Positions 7,894 through 16,542 of a stretch of 64,000 bases of DNA are shown one piece after another (the stretch's first letter is position 1; each line of letters begins with the position of its first letter). Made by a program: the position numbers and the translations under genes. A model generated the notes under the pieces. The model was given only the letters and a program-made list of their open reading frames with translations. It did not search any database and was not told the origin of the DNA. Origin of the DNA: Leptolyngbya sp. BC1307. GTDB taxonomy: Bacteria > Cyanobacteriota > Cyanobacteriia > Phormidesmidales > Phormidesmidaceae. The stretch covers positions 1 to 64,000 of the forward strand of contig NZ_NRTA01000011.1 in assembly GCF_002286735.1 (NCBI RefSeq), in the 5' to 3' direction.

Positions 7894-8868
7894 ATGACGA
7901 TTCGAGTTGGATTAGTCGGAACGGGATATGCTGCTGGTGCGAGGGCTAAAGCCTTCAGAGCCGACCCGCGATCGCAGCTCTTAAGCGTTGCCGGACATCA
8001 TTTTGAGAGCGCAGCCACCTTTGCAGAAAGCCACGACTTGAAAGTCGTTGAGGGCTGGCAGCAGCTAGTGGCTGATGACAGTCTAGATCTGGTAGTGGTG
8101 GCGACTGTCAGCAGTCTGCATGGTGAGGTCGTAGAAGCGGCCTTGACTGCCGGTAAGCACGTCGTCGTCGAGTATCCGCTGTCTTTAGACTTGGCGCAGG
8201 CTGAGCGACTGGTCAAGTTAGCAGCTGAGCGGAACTTGCTATTGCACGTCGAGCATATTGAACTGCTGGGCGGGCTGCACAGGGCTGTGCAAGCACACCT
8301 GCCCAAAGTCGGTACGCTTAGCTACGTCAGCTATCGCACGCTGAATCCGCAGCATCCTGCCCCAATGAAGTGGACTTACCGCTCTGATCTCTTTGGCTTT
8401 CCTTTCTGTGGGGCGCTTTCGAGGGTGCACCGGTTAACTAACTTATTCGGCCCTGTAGAGGCTGTGACTTGCTGTACGCAAACGACAGATAGTCAGGCTG
8501 ATCCGACTTACTTTGAGAGCATTTTAAGCTCGGCTCGCCTGCAGTTTCAAAGTGGCGTTGTCGCGGAATTGACTTATGGCAAGGGTGAAAACCTGTGGGT
8601 CTATCGCCGCGAGATAGAGGTGCAGGGTAGCTCAGGCGCTTTAGTCTTTAACCGGGATGAAGGAAAGTTGACGACAGCCGAGGGCACAGCGCCGATTGCG
8701 GTGACGCCGCGTCGAGGTCTGTTTGTCAAAGATACAGAAGGGGTGCTGGACTATCTGAGCGAGGGCAAACCGCTATACGTGAGTGCGGCTGAGAGTGTAT
8801 ACGCGCTATCGGTAGGGGATGCGCTCAGGCGAGCTTCTGCGAATGGGAAGACCGTTACTTTAGGCTAG
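7894..8868 (+). CDS. bvdR: Biliverdin reductase (Gfo/Idh/MocA family)
   Basis: NAD(P)H-dependent oxidoreductase that reduces biliverdin to bilirubin; in cyanobacteria it is linked to phycobilisome pigment metabolism. The Rossmann motif VGLVGTGYAAGARAKAF is at residues 4-20. VVVEYPLSLDLAQAERL, LLLHVEHIELLGGLH, FGFPFCGALSRVHRLTNLFG and RRGLFVKDTEGVLDYL follow in order and resemble Synechocystis BvdR as I recall it, more closely than general sugar dehydrogenases. I use the ATG at 7894 (MTIRVGLVG); a start at 7783 is open but adds AT-rich, non-conserved sequence. Neither start has a good ribosome site. It diverges from ferredoxin and is followed convergently by comB. Confidence 0.82.
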   Translation: MTIRVGLVGTGYAAGARAKAFRADPRSQLLSVAGHHFESAATFAESHDLKVVEGWQQLVADDSLDLVVVATVSSLHGEVVEAALTAGKHVVVEYPLSLDLAQAERLVKLAAERNLLLHVEHIELLGGLHRAVQAHLPKVGTLSYVSYRTLNPQHPAPMKWTYRSDLFGFPFCGALSRVHRLTNLFGPVEAVTCCTQTTDSQADPTYFESILSSARLQFQSGVVAELTYGKGENLWVYRREIEVQGSSGALVFNRDEGKLTTAEGTAPIAVTPRRGLFVKDTEGVLDYLSEGKPLYVSAAESVYALSVGDALRRASANGKTVTLG

Positions 8869-8887
8869 AAAAATCGGCAGTGAACTG

Positions 8888-9622
8888 TTATTTCCAAACT
8901 AAAACGCCTGGACTCTGCTGAATGGGGACGATATCTAGAATGTCTATTTGGGCGCAGTAGTCAATGTCAGCGGTATTGTCTTTGCGCAGCAGGCGCTGAC
9001 CGTGGCTAGCGTGATGCAGCAGCTCGGGGAGCTGTGCCTGCCACTGTAGGTAGAGACTGCCAGCGGCAATGGCCGCGTCGTTGCCGGCGATCTCCAGGTA
9101 GCTGAGGTGGGTTTTGGCGATCGCTCCTTGGATAATCGCGCCAGCACAGACCGTATCTTCTAGCGAATATTCGCCTTCCCAGCCTGAGCCGACGAGCCAG
9201 ACGCTCTTAGGCTGATGAGCTAGCAAATAGTTCACAATGGCCTGCCGGGTCGTAAGCGCTGCGGTCAGGACGAGCGGCGCTGCCTGAATCCGCTGCAAAC
9301 AGCGAGTGCCGTTAGTCGTACTCATGAACAGGCGCTTTCCCTGAGTGCGCGCCGGAGAATGGTCTAGAGGTGAATTGCCCAAATCAAACCCGTTTACCTG
9401 TTGCCCGCCGCGCTCGCCCGCCCGAATTCGGCTGTGGTCGGGCCATTGAGTGCTGACGCTGATCAGCTCGTCGAGGTCACTAAATACCTGGATAGCTTCG
9501 GCCCCAGCGTTGAAAGCTGCTGCCATGGTGGTGGTGGCTCGCAGTACATCAATGGCGATCGCACAGTCGGGCAAGCTACCTGTCGGGACTTCCTCAGGCG
9601 TGTGATAGACAGATATTTTCAC
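8888..9622 (-). CDS. comB: 2-phosphosulfolactate phosphatase family protein (ComB-like)
   Basis: ComB family, founded on the methanogen enzyme that hydrolyses 2-phosphosulfolactate in coenzyme M synthesis. Family signatures are [12 protein letters not shown] (residues 23-34), [28 protein letters not shown] and [17 protein letters not shown]. Length 244 is standard. Cyanobacteria do not make coenzyme M and no comA or comC gene is nearby, so the physiological substrate is unknown. It starts with GTG at 9622. It is monocistronic, convergent with bvdR. Confidence 0.85.
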   Translation of the reverse strand: MKISVYHTPEEVPTGSLPDCAIAIDVLRATTTMAAAFNAGAEAIQVFSDLDELISVSTQWPDHSRIRAGERGGQQVNGFDLGNSPLDHSPARTQGKRLFMSTTNGTRCLQRIQAAPLVLTAALTTRQAIVNYLLAHQPKSVWLVGSGWEGEYSLEDTVCAGAIIQGAIAKTHLSYLEIAGNDAAIAAGSLYLQWQAQLPELLHHASHGQRLLRKDNTADIDYCAQIDILDIVPIQQSPGVLVWK

Positions 9623-9783
9623 TGGAGTTCTTGCCCGTGTTTGATTGCGTATTCAGTTTCTCATTCTACGGAGTCAAGGCTGCAGACTGTGAGCCTGTCT
9701 CAACAATTGTAGCCATTGAGAAGTAGCCACTGAGAAACTGATAGGCGGTGATGCGGCACTGCCTGTATGGCTAGACTTTTCAA

Positions 9784-9868
<85 letters not shown>

Positions 9869-9940
9869 AGGCAAATACTGAGCAGCGCTAACTCATACTC
9901 AATAGGCTTGGCTATAGTAGCTTGATTCGTCAGGCAGCGT

Positions 9941-10864
9941 CTAGCTAGCGTAAAGAATTTCTTCAGAGATCTGCTCAAAGGCGGCGTTGATCCAGACCAG
10001 CGCAATCGATTCGACATTGCCCTGGTTGAGCGTGACCACTGAGAAGCTGCGCTGACTGCCAGCGGCTGTTTTTTCGATGCGAGGAACGTTGGCTGCGTTG
10101 AAGTAGATAGTGCCCCCTTGATCGATGGCCACCCGTTTGCGCAGCTGATGGGGATCGTTTTTAAGCTGGTGGTGCATGTGGCCGAAGGTCACTAGGGGTA
10201 CGCATTTGCCTGACTGCTGAGTCAGGGCGATCGCCTCAGCAAAATCAGGATCGCCATAGTCGCCGCCGCTACCGCCCCAATCTTTGCCGCAGGGGTCGGC
10301 AGGCTGTGCGCCTAAGCCATAGGGGCCAACGTGACCTAAGAAAATCAGCGTGCCTTGTTCGGCCTCGTCGGCAGCAGCCAGGATGAGATCGAGCGATTCG
10401 CCGAAATTTCTGACATCGAAGCGATCGCGATAAAACTTACGATAGCGCCATTTAGAGCCGCCCCAGCTAAACGGTCTGCCGCCGACTACCGTTAGCCCAA
10501 ACTGAGGGAATTCGCGTTTGCTAAAGCCGATATGAGCTTCGCCCAAAAGATCCATTTGCAGCTGCACCCAGTCTTCTTTTTCGCGGTCGTAGGGGCAATT
10601 TTTGATGCCTTTATTGCTAGCTGAGTAGTAGGCGTCGTGGTTACCCATCATGGCGGCTTTGGGCAAATCTACCGCTGCGATTCGCCTGACAACCTCAACG
10701 GCTTCGTTCCCATAGTCACCCACAAACAGGGCCAGATCGACGCCCAGCCGCTCAAGCGCAGCATTATCTTCAAGCTCCCATAGGTCGTGGACATCTCCAA
10801 TGACGGCTATTTTGACCCTTGACTGATGCACAGGCTGCGATACCTCTGGAGGACTAGAGACCAT
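9941..10864 (-). CDS. Metallophosphoesterase (TIGR04168-type, cyanobacteria/plastid)
   Basis: Calcineurin-like phosphoesterase. Metal-binding motifs are in order: IGDVHD near residue 22, FVGDYGN near 48, MGNHDAYY near 74, LGHVGPYG near 178 and TFGHMHHQ near 230. About 307 residues, no signal peptide, so soluble. The family is shared by cyanobacteria and plants; the substrate is unknown. The frame extends to a GTG at 10873, but the ATG at 10864 (MVSSPPEV) is the better start. It diverges from the HAD gene at 10998. Confidence 0.85.
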   Translation of the reverse strand: MVSSPPEVSQPVHQSRVKIAVIGDVHDLWELEDNAALERLGVDLALFVGDYGNEAVEVVRRIAAVDLPKAAMMGNHDAYYSASNKGIKNCPYDREKEDWVQLQMDLLGEAHIGFSKREFPQFGLTVVGGRPFSWGGSKWRYRKFYRDRFDVRNFGESLDLILAAADEAEQGTLIFLGHVGPYGLGAQPADPCGKDWGGSGGDYGDPDFAEAIALTQQSGKCVPLVTFGHMHHQLKNDPHQLRKRVAIDQGGTIYFNAANVPRIEKTAAGSQRSFSVVTLNQGNVESIALVWINAAFEQISEEILYAS

Positions 10865-10997
10865 GGTTGGCACTTTCTAGATCGTAATAGATCACCGTGC
10901 TCATGCGGGGGTATGCATAGGCGGGAGCCGGCAGTCTCTGCTGGGCAAAGCGTTTTAATGTTTAAGAAGTCACTGTTATGAATTCGGACTGGAGACT

Positions 10998-11777
10998 ATG
11001 ACCGAGCAAATTATTTTGACTGCTTTAGAGGGGATGTCGCTTTCGGTGGTGGATTGCGCGCAGCTGCGGCCCGTGCTGGCTCAACTGCGGACTAAAGGTG
11101 TGCCTGTAATTGCGTTTACAGAGCGCGATCGCGCTGAGCTAGAGCCAATTCGCCAGCAGCTAGACTGGGTAGATCCTTTTATTACCGAAAGCGGCAGCGG
11201 CATTTTTACCCCTGTGAACCATAACCCTTTTGAGCTGGCACCGGGGGAGCGAGAGGGAGATTACTACGTGCAGGCGTTGGGCTGCCCGTATGTGCAGGCG
11301 CGGGCAGGGCTGCGGGTGATGGCGAATATGATTGCTCATCCGCTCAAAGGGTTTGGTGACTTTACCGTAGAGCAATTGCAGCGAGCGGCGGGACTTTCCA
11401 AGGAGGCTGCTCACCAAGCCAAGGCCCGAGAATTTAGCGAGCCGTTTATGACCCCGCAGGCAGTAGCGGCAGATGTCATTCTTCAATCCGCGCAAGAAAT
11501 CGGGTTTAGAGTGATTGTGCGATCGCCCGAAGAAAGTCGTTTTTCTGAGCTGCTGGGTGCCGGAGCGGGACTGGGTTCAGCGGCAGCTCAGGTGATAGCG
11601 GCTTATCAGAGCCAGTTGCCACCAGGCAAAACTTTGAAGGTATTGGGTATCAGCAATCAGGCTGAAGCGTTAACAGCGCTGGCTGAGTGTCACGATTCGA
11701 TGGTCTGGACCGGTACGGTAGTCAGCGATCCTTCACCCAGCGGTTGGATCTCGGCGGTGCAACCGCTGCTGCAATAG
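10998..11777 (+). CDS. HAD-IIB protein of mannosyl-3-phosphoglycerate phosphatase type, catalytic residues lost
   Basis: The fold clearly follows mannosyl-3-phosphoglycerate phosphatases: VIAFTERDRAELEPIRQQL, ITESGSGIF, the cap segment KGFGDFTVEQLQRAAGLS followed by AKAREFSEPF, and a C-terminal LGISNQAEAL. Motif I, normally TDLDGTLL with the nucleophile Asp and the acid/base Asp, reads TALEGMSL, so both aspartates are gone. Motif IV, normally GDSxND, reads GISNQA. With no nucleophile or metal ligand the protein should not be a phosphatase. The frame is intact over 259 residues and base composition is normal, which suggests it is kept for another use. nadA follows 85 bases downstream. Confidence 0.75.
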   Translation: MTEQIILTALEGMSLSVVDCAQLRPVLAQLRTKGVPVIAFTERDRAELEPIRQQLDWVDPFITESGSGIFTPVNHNPFELAPGEREGDYYVQALGCPYVQARAGLRVMANMIAHPLKGFGDFTVEQLQRAAGLSKEAAHQAKAREFSEPFMTPQAVAADVILQSAQEIGFRVIVRSPEESRFSELLGAGAGLGSAAAQVIAAYQSQLPPGKTLKVLGISNQAEALTALAECHDSMVWTGTVVSDPSPSGWISAVQPLLQ

Positions 11778-11862
11778 CGCATCTGAGATGGCATTTTTGG
11801 TAGAAATGACTATAATTAAAGCTCAGCAATTGGTAATTCAAAACATTTAGAGAGGAAAGCCC

Positions 11863-12831
11863 TTGTTTGCTACTGTTAGCGCTCCTACCTCAAAGACGGC
11901 GTTACCTGGAGATCTTTTTGCGGCCATTGAACAGCTCAAAAAAGACCTGAATGCAGTCGTCCTAGCTCATTACTACCAGGAGCCAGACATTCAAGATATC
12001 GCTGACTATATTGGTGATTCTCTAGGGCTGTCGCAACAGGCTGCCAGTACAGAAGCCGACGTCATTGTGTTTGCTGGGGTTCACTTTATGGCAGAAACCG
12101 CCAAAATTCTGAATCCAGATAAGCTAGTGCTCCTGCCTGATTTAGAAGCAGGCTGTTCGCTGGCTGATAGCTGTCCGCCAGATGAATTTGCCCGCTTTAA
12201 GGCAGCTCACCCTGATCACTTAGTGATGTCTTACATCAACTGCACCGCCGAAATTAAGGCGATGAGCGATATCATTTGCACCAGCTCAAATGCGGTCAAG
12301 CTGGTCAACCAGTTGCCCAGTGACCAAAAAATTATCTTTGCGCCAGACCGCAACCTAGGCCGCTATGTGATGGAGCAAACCGGGCGAGAGATGGTGCTGT
12401 GGCAGGGCAGCTGCATCGTGCATGAGACCTTTTCTGAAAAGAAAATACTGCAGCTAAAAATGGAGCACCCTGATGCGGAAATTATCGCGCATCCGGAATG
12501 TGAGGCGGCGGTGCTGCGCCATGCTGACTTTATTGGATCAACCACGGCGCTGTTGAAGCATGTAGAGGTGAGTGAGGGCGATCGCTTCATCGTGGCTACA
12601 GAGCCCGGCATCATTCACCAAATGGAGAAGCAGGTACCTAAGAAGCACTTCATTCCAGCCCCGCCAGAAGCTAACTGCAACTGCAACGAATGCCCCTACA
12701 TGCGACTAAACACGCTGGAAAAGCTATACCTGGCCATGAAGCATAAAACACCTGAGATCACTATTCCTCAAGAAATTCAGGCAGATGCGCTAGCGCCTAT
12801 TCAGCGAATGCTGGAGATGAGCGCCCGGTAG
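11863..12831 (+). CDS. nadA: Quinolinate synthase NadA
   Basis: Condenses iminoaspartate with dihydroxyacetone phosphate to quinolinate in de novo NAD synthesis; carries an oxygen-sensitive [4Fe-4S] cluster. Motifs: [22 protein letters not shown] near residue 35-55, [44 protein letters not shown] and the C-terminal [17 protein letters not shown]. Three cysteines for the cluster are present in the usual segments. It starts with TTG at 11863 preceded by GAGAGGAAAG. Length 322 is typical. Confidence 0.95.
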   Translation: MFATVSAPTSKTALPGDLFAAIEQLKKDLNAVVLAHYYQEPDIQDIADYIGDSLGLSQQAASTEADVIVFAGVHFMAETAKILNPDKLVLLPDLEAGCSLADSCPPDEFARFKAAHPDHLVMSYINCTAEIKAMSDIICTSSNAVKLVNQLPSDQKIIFAPDRNLGRYVMEQTGREMVLWQGSCIVHETFSEKKILQLKMEHPDAEIIAHPECEAAVLRHADFIGSTTALLKHVEVSEGDRFIVATEPGIIHQMEKQVPKKHFIPAPPEANCNCNECPYMRLNTLEKLYLAMKHKTPEITIPQEIQADALAPIQRMLEMSAR

Positions 12832-12864
12832 ACTGCTATGAGCCCTCATACTGCTGAGCCTTTC

Positions 12865-13344
12865 TTACGAGGTGAGATGCTCACGGAGCTTGTAGGCGAG
12901 CAGGTCGATGACGTTCTGATTGCCTGGATTAAAAGAGGCTGTGGCTTCTTCTTCGGCGCGGCTGACCACAGACGGGGGTAGATTTAGCAGGCTAACGAGA
13001 TTTTGGTAGGCTTCGCTTTCGGCCTGGTTGACGAGCGCTTCGTCGGGAGTGCGAGCGCTGGCGTTGATCACCTCGTAAGAGAGCCGTAGAACTACCTCTT
13101 TTTCAGCGTCGGTCGTGAGCTTTTTAACGGCCTCTTCAAGCGGCACATCTTGCACAAAATATTCTTGTAGCTGTTGCTGAAGTTGCTGCTGCTGCTGGGG
13201 ATCGGTGGCAAAGAGCTGGCTGAAGCGGCTGAGCATAGTCGCTACCTCTTTGTGCTCTAAGGTAGCATCGGCCCAGGCCATAGAGAGCACAACCCGCAGC
13301 AGATTCATTTGCCGGGGTGATATGGGCGGTGGCTGGATGTTCAT
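12865..13344 (-). CDS. TerB-like protein
   Basis: Helical protein of 159 residues with the TerB-type core (MNLLRVVLSMAWADATLEHKEVATMLSRF, residues 14-42) that in tellurite-resistance proteins forms a metal-binding helical bundle. A glutamine run (about 52-60) and a helical C-terminus follow. There is no signal peptide. No other ter gene is nearby, so tellurite resistance should not be assumed; single TerB proteins are common in cyanobacteria with unknown role. Two tandem copies of a 13-base unit lie just upstream. Confidence 0.75.
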   Translation of the reverse strand: MNIQPPPISPRQMNLLRVVLSMAWADATLEHKEVATMLSRFSQLFATDPQQQQQLQQQLQEYFVQDVPLEEAVKKLTTDAEKEVVLRLSYEVINASARTPDEALVNQAESEAYQNLVSLLNLPPSVVSRAEEEATASFNPGNQNVIDLLAYKLREHLTS

Positions 13345-13357
13345 TTACGATCTCTCC

Positions 13358-13383
13358 CCTCAATGTGGGGCCTCAATGTGGGG
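13358..13383. repeat. 13-bp tandem repeat, two copies
   Basis: CCTCAATGTGGGG occurs twice in a row, 14 bases upstream of the TerB-like start. It may alter the leader of that gene. Two other 13-bp tandem repeats occur in this window (54,009 and 57,578) with unrelated sequence. Confidence 0.7.
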
Positions 13384-13473
13384 CCAGGTAAAGGCTTCTC
13401 TATACTTTAAGGAGCCGTTTGGAGAAATCGGTAAACTGCCCTACAAAAGTTAAAGATGCGCCATTAAGATATA

Positions 13474-14184
13474 TCAACCTAATTTCAACAGGTGACGCAG
13501 GCTTTTGATGTCTAATAGGCTGATGGTGTCTCTGGTCGTATTGATTTGTATCCAGCGGCGGGTGATTAACTTGTCTAGGATTTTAGGCACTTCGGTAATT
13601 TTGATGTCAGCGATCGCCGCCAGATCGCTTTCTGGAATATTGAAGATTTCAATGACGCTGCCCCGCTGCTCTCCGTAAGCGTCGGCCAGATTGACCAGGG
13701 TGTAAACCATTTTGATCCCAGGCGCTTTGTGGCGTAGCTGAAAGCGAGTTTGGGTTTGCCTGAGCCGCTGCACCATCAGCTGTAACATGCGGTGATGTAG
13801 CTGCGGGTCTTTAAATAGCGTCTGAATAAAGAGCTGAGCAGGAATGCTCACTAGCTCTACTCGCGAAAGGGCGGCCACATCGGTAGAGCGCGGCGCTTCG
13901 TTAAGTACGGCCATTTCACCAAAGTATTCGCCTTTGCCCAAAATCGCGAGGGTGGCGTAGCCATCGCCAGACTGACAGCGCACTTTGACCCAGCCTGAGG
14001 CAATGAAGTAGATTGCGTTGCCCCAAGAGTCTTCCATCAAGACCGTGCGCCCCGCCGGACACTCGTTAAAGGTAGACCCCTGGTGCAAACTGTTCAGCGT
14101 TTCTAGGTTAGCGGCTTTAAAGAGTGGGAAAAGCTCGCTAAATGCCTCAGCGGGCATCGGGAGTGACAGGGCAGTCAAGGTCAT
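13474..14184 (-). CDS. CRP/FNR-family transcription regulator
   Basis: Residues 20-135 form a cyclic-nucleotide-binding beta barrel; GKGEYFGEMAVLNEAPRSTDVAAL contains the phosphate-binding cassette with the conserved Glu, Arg and Ser/Thr that contact cAMP in CRP. A dimerisation helix follows, then a helix-turn-helix near residues 185-215 (IPESDLAAIADIKITEVPKILDKL). The recognition helix lacks the usual Arg-Glu-x-x-Ser-Arg pattern of CRP, so its DNA site is probably different. Length 236 is usual. The effector and regulon are unknown. It lies upstream of and is transcribed in the same direction as the TerB-like gene. Confidence 0.85.
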   Translation of the reverse strand: MTLTALSLPMPAEAFSELFPLFKAANLETLNSLHQGSTFNECPAGRTVLMEDSWGNAIYFIASGWVKVRCQSGDGYATLAILGKGEYFGEMAVLNEAPRSTDVAALSRVELVSIPAQLFIQTLFKDPQLHHRMLQLMVQRLRQTQTRFQLRHKAPGIKMVYTLVNLADAYGEQRGSVIEIFNIPESDLAAIADIKITEVPKILDKLITRRWIQINTTRDTISLLDIKSLRHLLKLG

Positions 14185-14303
14185 AGCACAAACTGCTGAG
14201 AAGCGGGTGGGTAGAAGGCTGGGAAAAACGCGGCGCGAAAAGGGGTTGAATTGCCCTTTAGGTTACCCAGTCGGCTTAAAAGAGCTGTAGTCGAGGGGGC
14301 GTT

Positions 14304-15161
14304 TCACGCTGCGGGCAGGTCACTTCTAAACCTGGCGGCTCCAGCAGCGGCGATGGAGACCAGTAGGCAAGCGCTGAGCGATCGCACCGACAGCATTTCA
14401 CCGAGTACCAAAAAGCCCGCCAGCACCCCGGCCATTGGTTCCAGGCTGAGCATGATGCCAAAGACTTTCACAGGCAGCGATCGCAGCGCCATCATCTCAA
14501 ACGAATAGGGTACCGTTGTTGATAGCAGTGCTACGCCAGCCCCCATCGCCAGCAGTTTAGGATCGAGCAAGGCGCTGCCAGCCGTAGCGATGCCAATCGG
14601 CAGCAGTAAAACAGAGCTGACAGCCAGTGCCCAAGCCAACCCTTCAATACCGGGCAACCGTTGGCCGACTTGGGCTGACAGTAAGATATACAGCGCCCAA
14701 AAGAAGCCAGCCGCTAGCGCTAAAATAATGCCCCAGCCGTCTACCGTAGAGCCGCTCAGGGGCGTTAGCAGCAAGATGCCAGCGCCCGCTAGGAGCACCC
14801 ATAGCCCGTCTAGCCAGCGCTGAGACTTAAGAATGGCTAGCCCTAGCGGCCCGGAAAACTCCAATGAGATAGCAATCCCTAGCGGAATGCGATCAATCGC
14901 TGCGTAAAAGAAGGAGTTCATCGCGGCAAAGACGACGCCGAAGACGACAATCATCCCGAAGTTTTGGCGAATTTGGCTGTGCCACTTTAGCCGCCATAGC
15001 GCAAAGAGAACGACAGTAGAGAAACTGACCCTGAGAGAGACCACGCCCCACATACCGAGTTCGCCAAAGAGAGATTTGGCCAGGGCGGAGCCAAACTGCA
15101 CAGAGACAATCGCGAGCAGCACCAACCCCACCGGGGAGGGTTTCTTAATCGAGATATTCAT
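14304..15161 (-). CDS. EamA/DMT-family transporter, RhtA-like
   Basis: Inner-membrane protein of 285 residues with two EamA halves and about ten membrane segments. VQFGSALAKSLF, AAMNSFFYAAIDRIPLGIAISLEFSGPLGLAIL and LLSTTVPYSFEMMALRSLPVKVFGIMLSLEPM line up with E. coli RhtA, an exporter of threonine, homoserine and amino-acid analogues. The substrate here is inferred from this likeness only. Monocistronic; ATG at 15161. Confidence 0.85.
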   Translation of the reverse strand: MNISIKKPSPVGLVLLAIVSVQFGSALAKSLFGELGMWGVVSLRVSFSTVVLFALWRLKWHSQIRQNFGMIVVFGVVFAAMNSFFYAAIDRIPLGIAISLEFSGPLGLAILKSQRWLDGLWVLLAGAGILLLTPLSGSTVDGWGIILALAAGFFWALYILLSAQVGQRLPGIEGLAWALAVSSVLLLPIGIATAGSALLDPKLLAMGAGVALLSTTVPYSFEMMALRSLPVKVFGIMLSLEPMAGVLAGFLVLGEMLSVRSLSACLLVSIAAAGAARFRSDLPAA

Positions 15162-15270
15162 AAAATGAAGGCAGGTTAACTGTGCAGTATAGCAACTGCT
15201 GCTGCTAGCTCACGCTGATGGATCGGGAGTGAGCGATCGCCTGCAAGTGAGACGGCATCGAAGCAGCGGG

Positions 15271-16437
15271 CTAGTCCTCAATTCTCGTGGGTGGCACAGA
15301 CGGCGCAGTCGGTGGCGCTGGCGATTCGGTAGGCGTGACGGCAGCAGGAGGGGGGACAGCCGCCGCCGCGTCTAACGCTAAACTGGCTGGCTGGCGGTGA
15401 CTGTTAGCAGGGCGTTGCCAGGTGTTGAGAACATCTTTAATCAGCAGCTCTTGAAGCCAGGTTTTGGCAACGACGGTGAGGGGCAGTGCTAGCAGTAGGC
15501 CCAAAAAGCCGAAGATGCCCGCAAAGAAGATTTGGGCAATCAGCGTGAAAGCGGGAAGTAGGGATACCTGATGGGCCATGATCGCGGGGGTGAGCCAGTA
15601 AGCTTCGATCTGTTGAATGATGATGTAGAGGACGATGACGGCGATCGCCTTCCAGGGATCCTCTGACAGCAGGGCAACAACTACCGGGAAGACCATGCTC
15701 AGCGTTGGCCCTAAGTTAGGAATAAAGTTGAGAATGCCAGCCAGCAGCGCATGCGCGAAGGCCAGATCGATCCCCAGTATCAGCAGCCCTATAAAGCTGA
15801 CAAAGAAGATAAAGATTGAGCTGATAATGATGCCGCCTAGCCAGTTGCCTAAAGCGACTTCGCATTTGCTAAAGATCTCCCGAGCGCGCTGCCGATAAAA
15901 TGAGGGGAACAGCAGCAGCACCCCGTCTATATAAGCTGCAGGGTTAGCCAGCATCATGATGGCTAGCACAGTGACAAACAGGGTTTGAATAACGACCTGT
16001 AGGGAAGAATTAAAGAAAGAGAAGAAGTTGCCAAAGACATCGAGAACGGCGGAGTCTGGAGAAGTGAGCCAAGCAACGAACTCGCTCACTTCGGGCAGAC
16101 GAGTGCGCTCAGGTAGGTTTGCCTGCAACTGCGTAAGGCGATCAGGCAAGGTCTGAGAGAAGCGAATCAGCAGGTCAATCAGCAGCTTGAACTGATCGAT
16201 GAATGGGGGAACGATGCCCAAAACGAATAGGGCTGCCACTGCCACCGAGAGCAGAATCGCCATTGGAATGGCAAATCGGCGGGGCACATTGAACCGGCGG
16301 ATCTGGCGGGTGAGGCTATTGAGCGCTACGGCAATGACCACTGCTGCAAAAGCCAGCACCAGCAGCGGCCGAATTGACCAAAGAATATAGCCAGCAGCTA
16401 CTAAGCACAGTAGGCTAACCCAATCGCCTAGCTTCAT
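15271..16437 (-). CDS. AI-2E transporter family (UPF0118/PerM-like) membrane protein
   Basis: Polytopic membrane protein, 388 residues. Two N-terminal membrane helices (residues 8-40), another near 60-80, a soluble helical stretch, then a C-terminal block with GILNFIPNLGPTLSMVFPVVVALL, IIIQQIEAYWLTPAIMAHQVSLLPAFTLI and FGFLGLLLALPLTVVAKTWLQELL, the signature of the family. Members move diverse substrates (autoinducer-2, ions, auxin-like acids), so the substrate is open. The last 50 residues are rich in Pro, Ala and Thr and probably disordered. It diverges from recJ. Confidence 0.88.
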   Translation of the reverse strand: MKLGDWVSLLCLVAAGYILWSIRPLLVLAFAAVVIAVALNSLTRQIRRFNVPRRFAIPMAILLSVAVAALFVLGIVPPFIDQFKLLIDLLIRFSQTLPDRLTQLQANLPERTRLPEVSEFVAWLTSPDSAVLDVFGNFFSFFNSSLQVVIQTLFVTVLAIMMLANPAAYIDGVLLLFPSFYRQRAREIFSKCEVALGNWLGGIIISSIFIFFVSFIGLLILGIDLAFAHALLAGILNFIPNLGPTLSMVFPVVVALLSEDPWKAIAVIVLYIIIQQIEAYWLTPAIMAHQVSLLPAFTLIAQIFFAGIFGFLGLLLALPLTVVAKTWLQELLIKDVLNTWQRPANSHRQPASLALDAAAAVPPPAAVTPTESPAPPTAPSVPPTRIED

Positions 16438-16542
16438 GAGACCTTTCCCTTTCGAGTTGAGCCTATTGTATCTGAGGTCAGTCAGTCAATAGGCTAATGC
16501 GAAGTGCTAGCTTAGAAATCTCTGAGCCAATGAGGGTTACCT

